Of a stretch of 5,768 nucleotides of DNA, positions 4,915 to 5,768 are shown one piece after another; the stretch's first letter is position 1, and each line of letters begins with the position of its first letter. Under the pieces are notes generated by a model, which saw only the letters and a list, made by a program, of their open reading frames with translations, did no database searches and had not been told where the DNA came from. A program made the position numbers and the translations under genes. The stretch comes from Deltaproteobacteria bacterium (lineage in GTDB: Bacteria > Desulfobacterota > Desulfobacteria > Desulfobacterales > JAFDCJ01): contig JAJRVC010000562.1 of assembly GCA_024277475.1 (NCBI GenBank), positions 1 through 5,768 of the forward strand, in the 5' to 3' direction.

Positions 4915-5768
4915 ATGGATAACACTAAATATTTCGGAAAAGTAAAAAACGTTGGATTCGTCTCAACCCGCCTGGCTGGGACCGATGGTGTCTCTTTGGA
5001 AACTGCAAAATGGGAGCGAGTATTTGAACAAGAGGGCTTCAATTGCTTCTATTTTGCAGGAGAATTGGATCGTCCTGCCGAGCAATCCTACTTCGCTGCG
5101 GAAGCGCATTTTACCCATCCTGAAATCGATGAAATCCAGAGTGAGGTATTTGACGTCAGTGTACGGAAACGTTCAACAACAGTAAAAATTCACCAATTGG
5201 CGCGGAAATTAAAGGATGATCTTCACAGTTTTATTGATAAATTCGACCTTGATTTAATCATTCCCCAAAATGCGTTGACCATACCGATGAATATTCCGCT
5301 GGGGGTTGCAATTACCCAGGTGATTATGGAGACCGGTCTGCCGACAATTGCTCACCATCACGATTTTTACTGGGAGCGGGATCGGTTCATGACCAATGGG
5401 GTTTGGGATTATCTCAGAATGGCTTTCCCGCCGGATTTACCCAGCATTGACCATGTGACGATTAATTCTTTTGCCAACACCCAATTAGCACTTCGCTGCG
5501 GTGTTGCCGGAACGGTTATACCCAATGTCATGGACTTTGAAAATCCACCACCCCCACCGGATGATTACACTTCGGATGTGCGGCAGGCCTTTGGTATCGA
5601 AGATGATGAGCTGTTTATCCTGCAGCCGACCCGGGTGGTGGCCCGCAAAGGCATTGAAATGGCGATTGAACTGGTAAATCGTTTGGGCAAGAAAGCCAAA
5701 CTGGTAATTTCGCATGCTTCCGGCGATGAAGGCTACGATTATCAAAACAGGCTAAAAGAATATTCGAA
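4915..5768 (+). CDS. Glycosyltransferase, GT4-like (GT-B fold), 3' end outside window
   Basis: An uninterrupted frame runs from ATG 4915 to the window edge, giving 284 residues with no stop. The protein would transfer a sugar from an activated nucleotide donor to an acceptor in the cytoplasm. The N-terminal GT-B domain opens with VGFVSTRLAGTDGVSLE (residues 13-29), the glycine-rich loop plus DGVS pattern seen in GT4 enzymes, and has LPTIAHHHDFYWERDRF (142-158) where GT4 enzymes often carry an H/D-containing active-site loop. IPNVMDF (202-208) matches the family's viPNgvD. The C-terminal domain begins near 232 with FILQPTRVVARKGIEMAIEL, where Arg240 and Lys245 fit the R-x4-K pair that binds the donor diphosphate. 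The rest of that domain, including the E-x7-E motif, lies beyond the edge. There is no signal peptide or membrane helix. Donor and acceptor are unknown. Lipid, polysaccharide or compatible-solute glycosylation are all possible. Confidence 0.85.
   Translation, partial: MDNTKYFGKVKNVGFVSTRLAGTDGVSLETAKWERVFEQEGFNCFYFAGELDRPAEQSYFAAEAHFTHPEIDEIQSEVFDVSVRKRSTTVKIHQLARKLKDDLHSFIDKFDLDLIIPQNALTIPMNIPLGVAITQVIMETGLPTIAHHHDFYWERDRFMTNGVWDYLRMAFPPDLPSIDHVTINSFANTQLALRCGVAGTVIPNVMDFENPPPPPDDYTSDVRQAFGIEDDELFILQPTRVVARKGIEMAIELVNRLGKKAKLVISHASGDEGYDYQNRLKEYS

Noticed and set aside
4907..4945. 12-codon ORF starting at the ATG that overlaps the glycosyltransferase RBS
   Set aside because: It is too short, has no RBS of its own and reads in another frame; probably incidental.
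4952..5185. 77-codon plus-strand ORF inside the glycosyltransferase
   Set aside because: It is out of frame with a longer open frame from ATG 4915 that has GT4 motifs throughout.

Overview
The window reads as a chromosomal stretch of a Gram-negative bacterium. The tripartite-type RND pump and its lipoprotein adaptor imply a two-membrane envelope. The mixed codon use, the lipobox adaptor and the GGATTTC-rich spacer suggest Desulfobacterota or a related lineage, but that placement is inference and no marker gene is present.

Layout, all on the + strand: (1) Positions 1-422 contain no gene I can name. The region holds a nested inverted-repeat element (64-191), a 25-codon ORF with a very good ribosome binding site (222-299), an AT-rich patch with a perfect operator-like dyad (245-263) and an A-tract/T-tract inverted repeat (354-384). 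(2) Positions 423-1547 encode a lipoprotein periplasmic adaptor (membrane fusion protein). (3) Positions 1544-4651 encode a complete 1035-residue RND inner-membrane efflux permease that overlaps the adaptor by ATGA. (4) Positions 4652-4914 are a 263-base spacer with a weak stem just after the stop, an 11-bp inverted repeat bracketing about 140 bases, and GGATTT-type repeats inside it. (5) Positions 4915-5768 encode the first 284 residues of a GT4-type glycosyltransferase that runs off the window.

How the genes work together: adaptor and permease form a translationally coupled pair that would assemble with an outer-membrane channel encoded elsewhere, since none is in the window. The pump would move small molecules out of the periplasm or inner membrane using the proton gradient. 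Its substrate cannot be read from sequence. The glycosyltransferase has its own ribosome binding site and a spacer with repeat structure in front of it, so it is probably a separate unit and need not be related to the pump.

I do not see a clear new biological system. The pump and the glycosyltransferase are recognisable families. The parts least explained by known families are the structured element at 64-191, the small ORF at 222-299 (possibly a Nudix hydrolase remnant) and the inverted-repeat element at 4738-4876.
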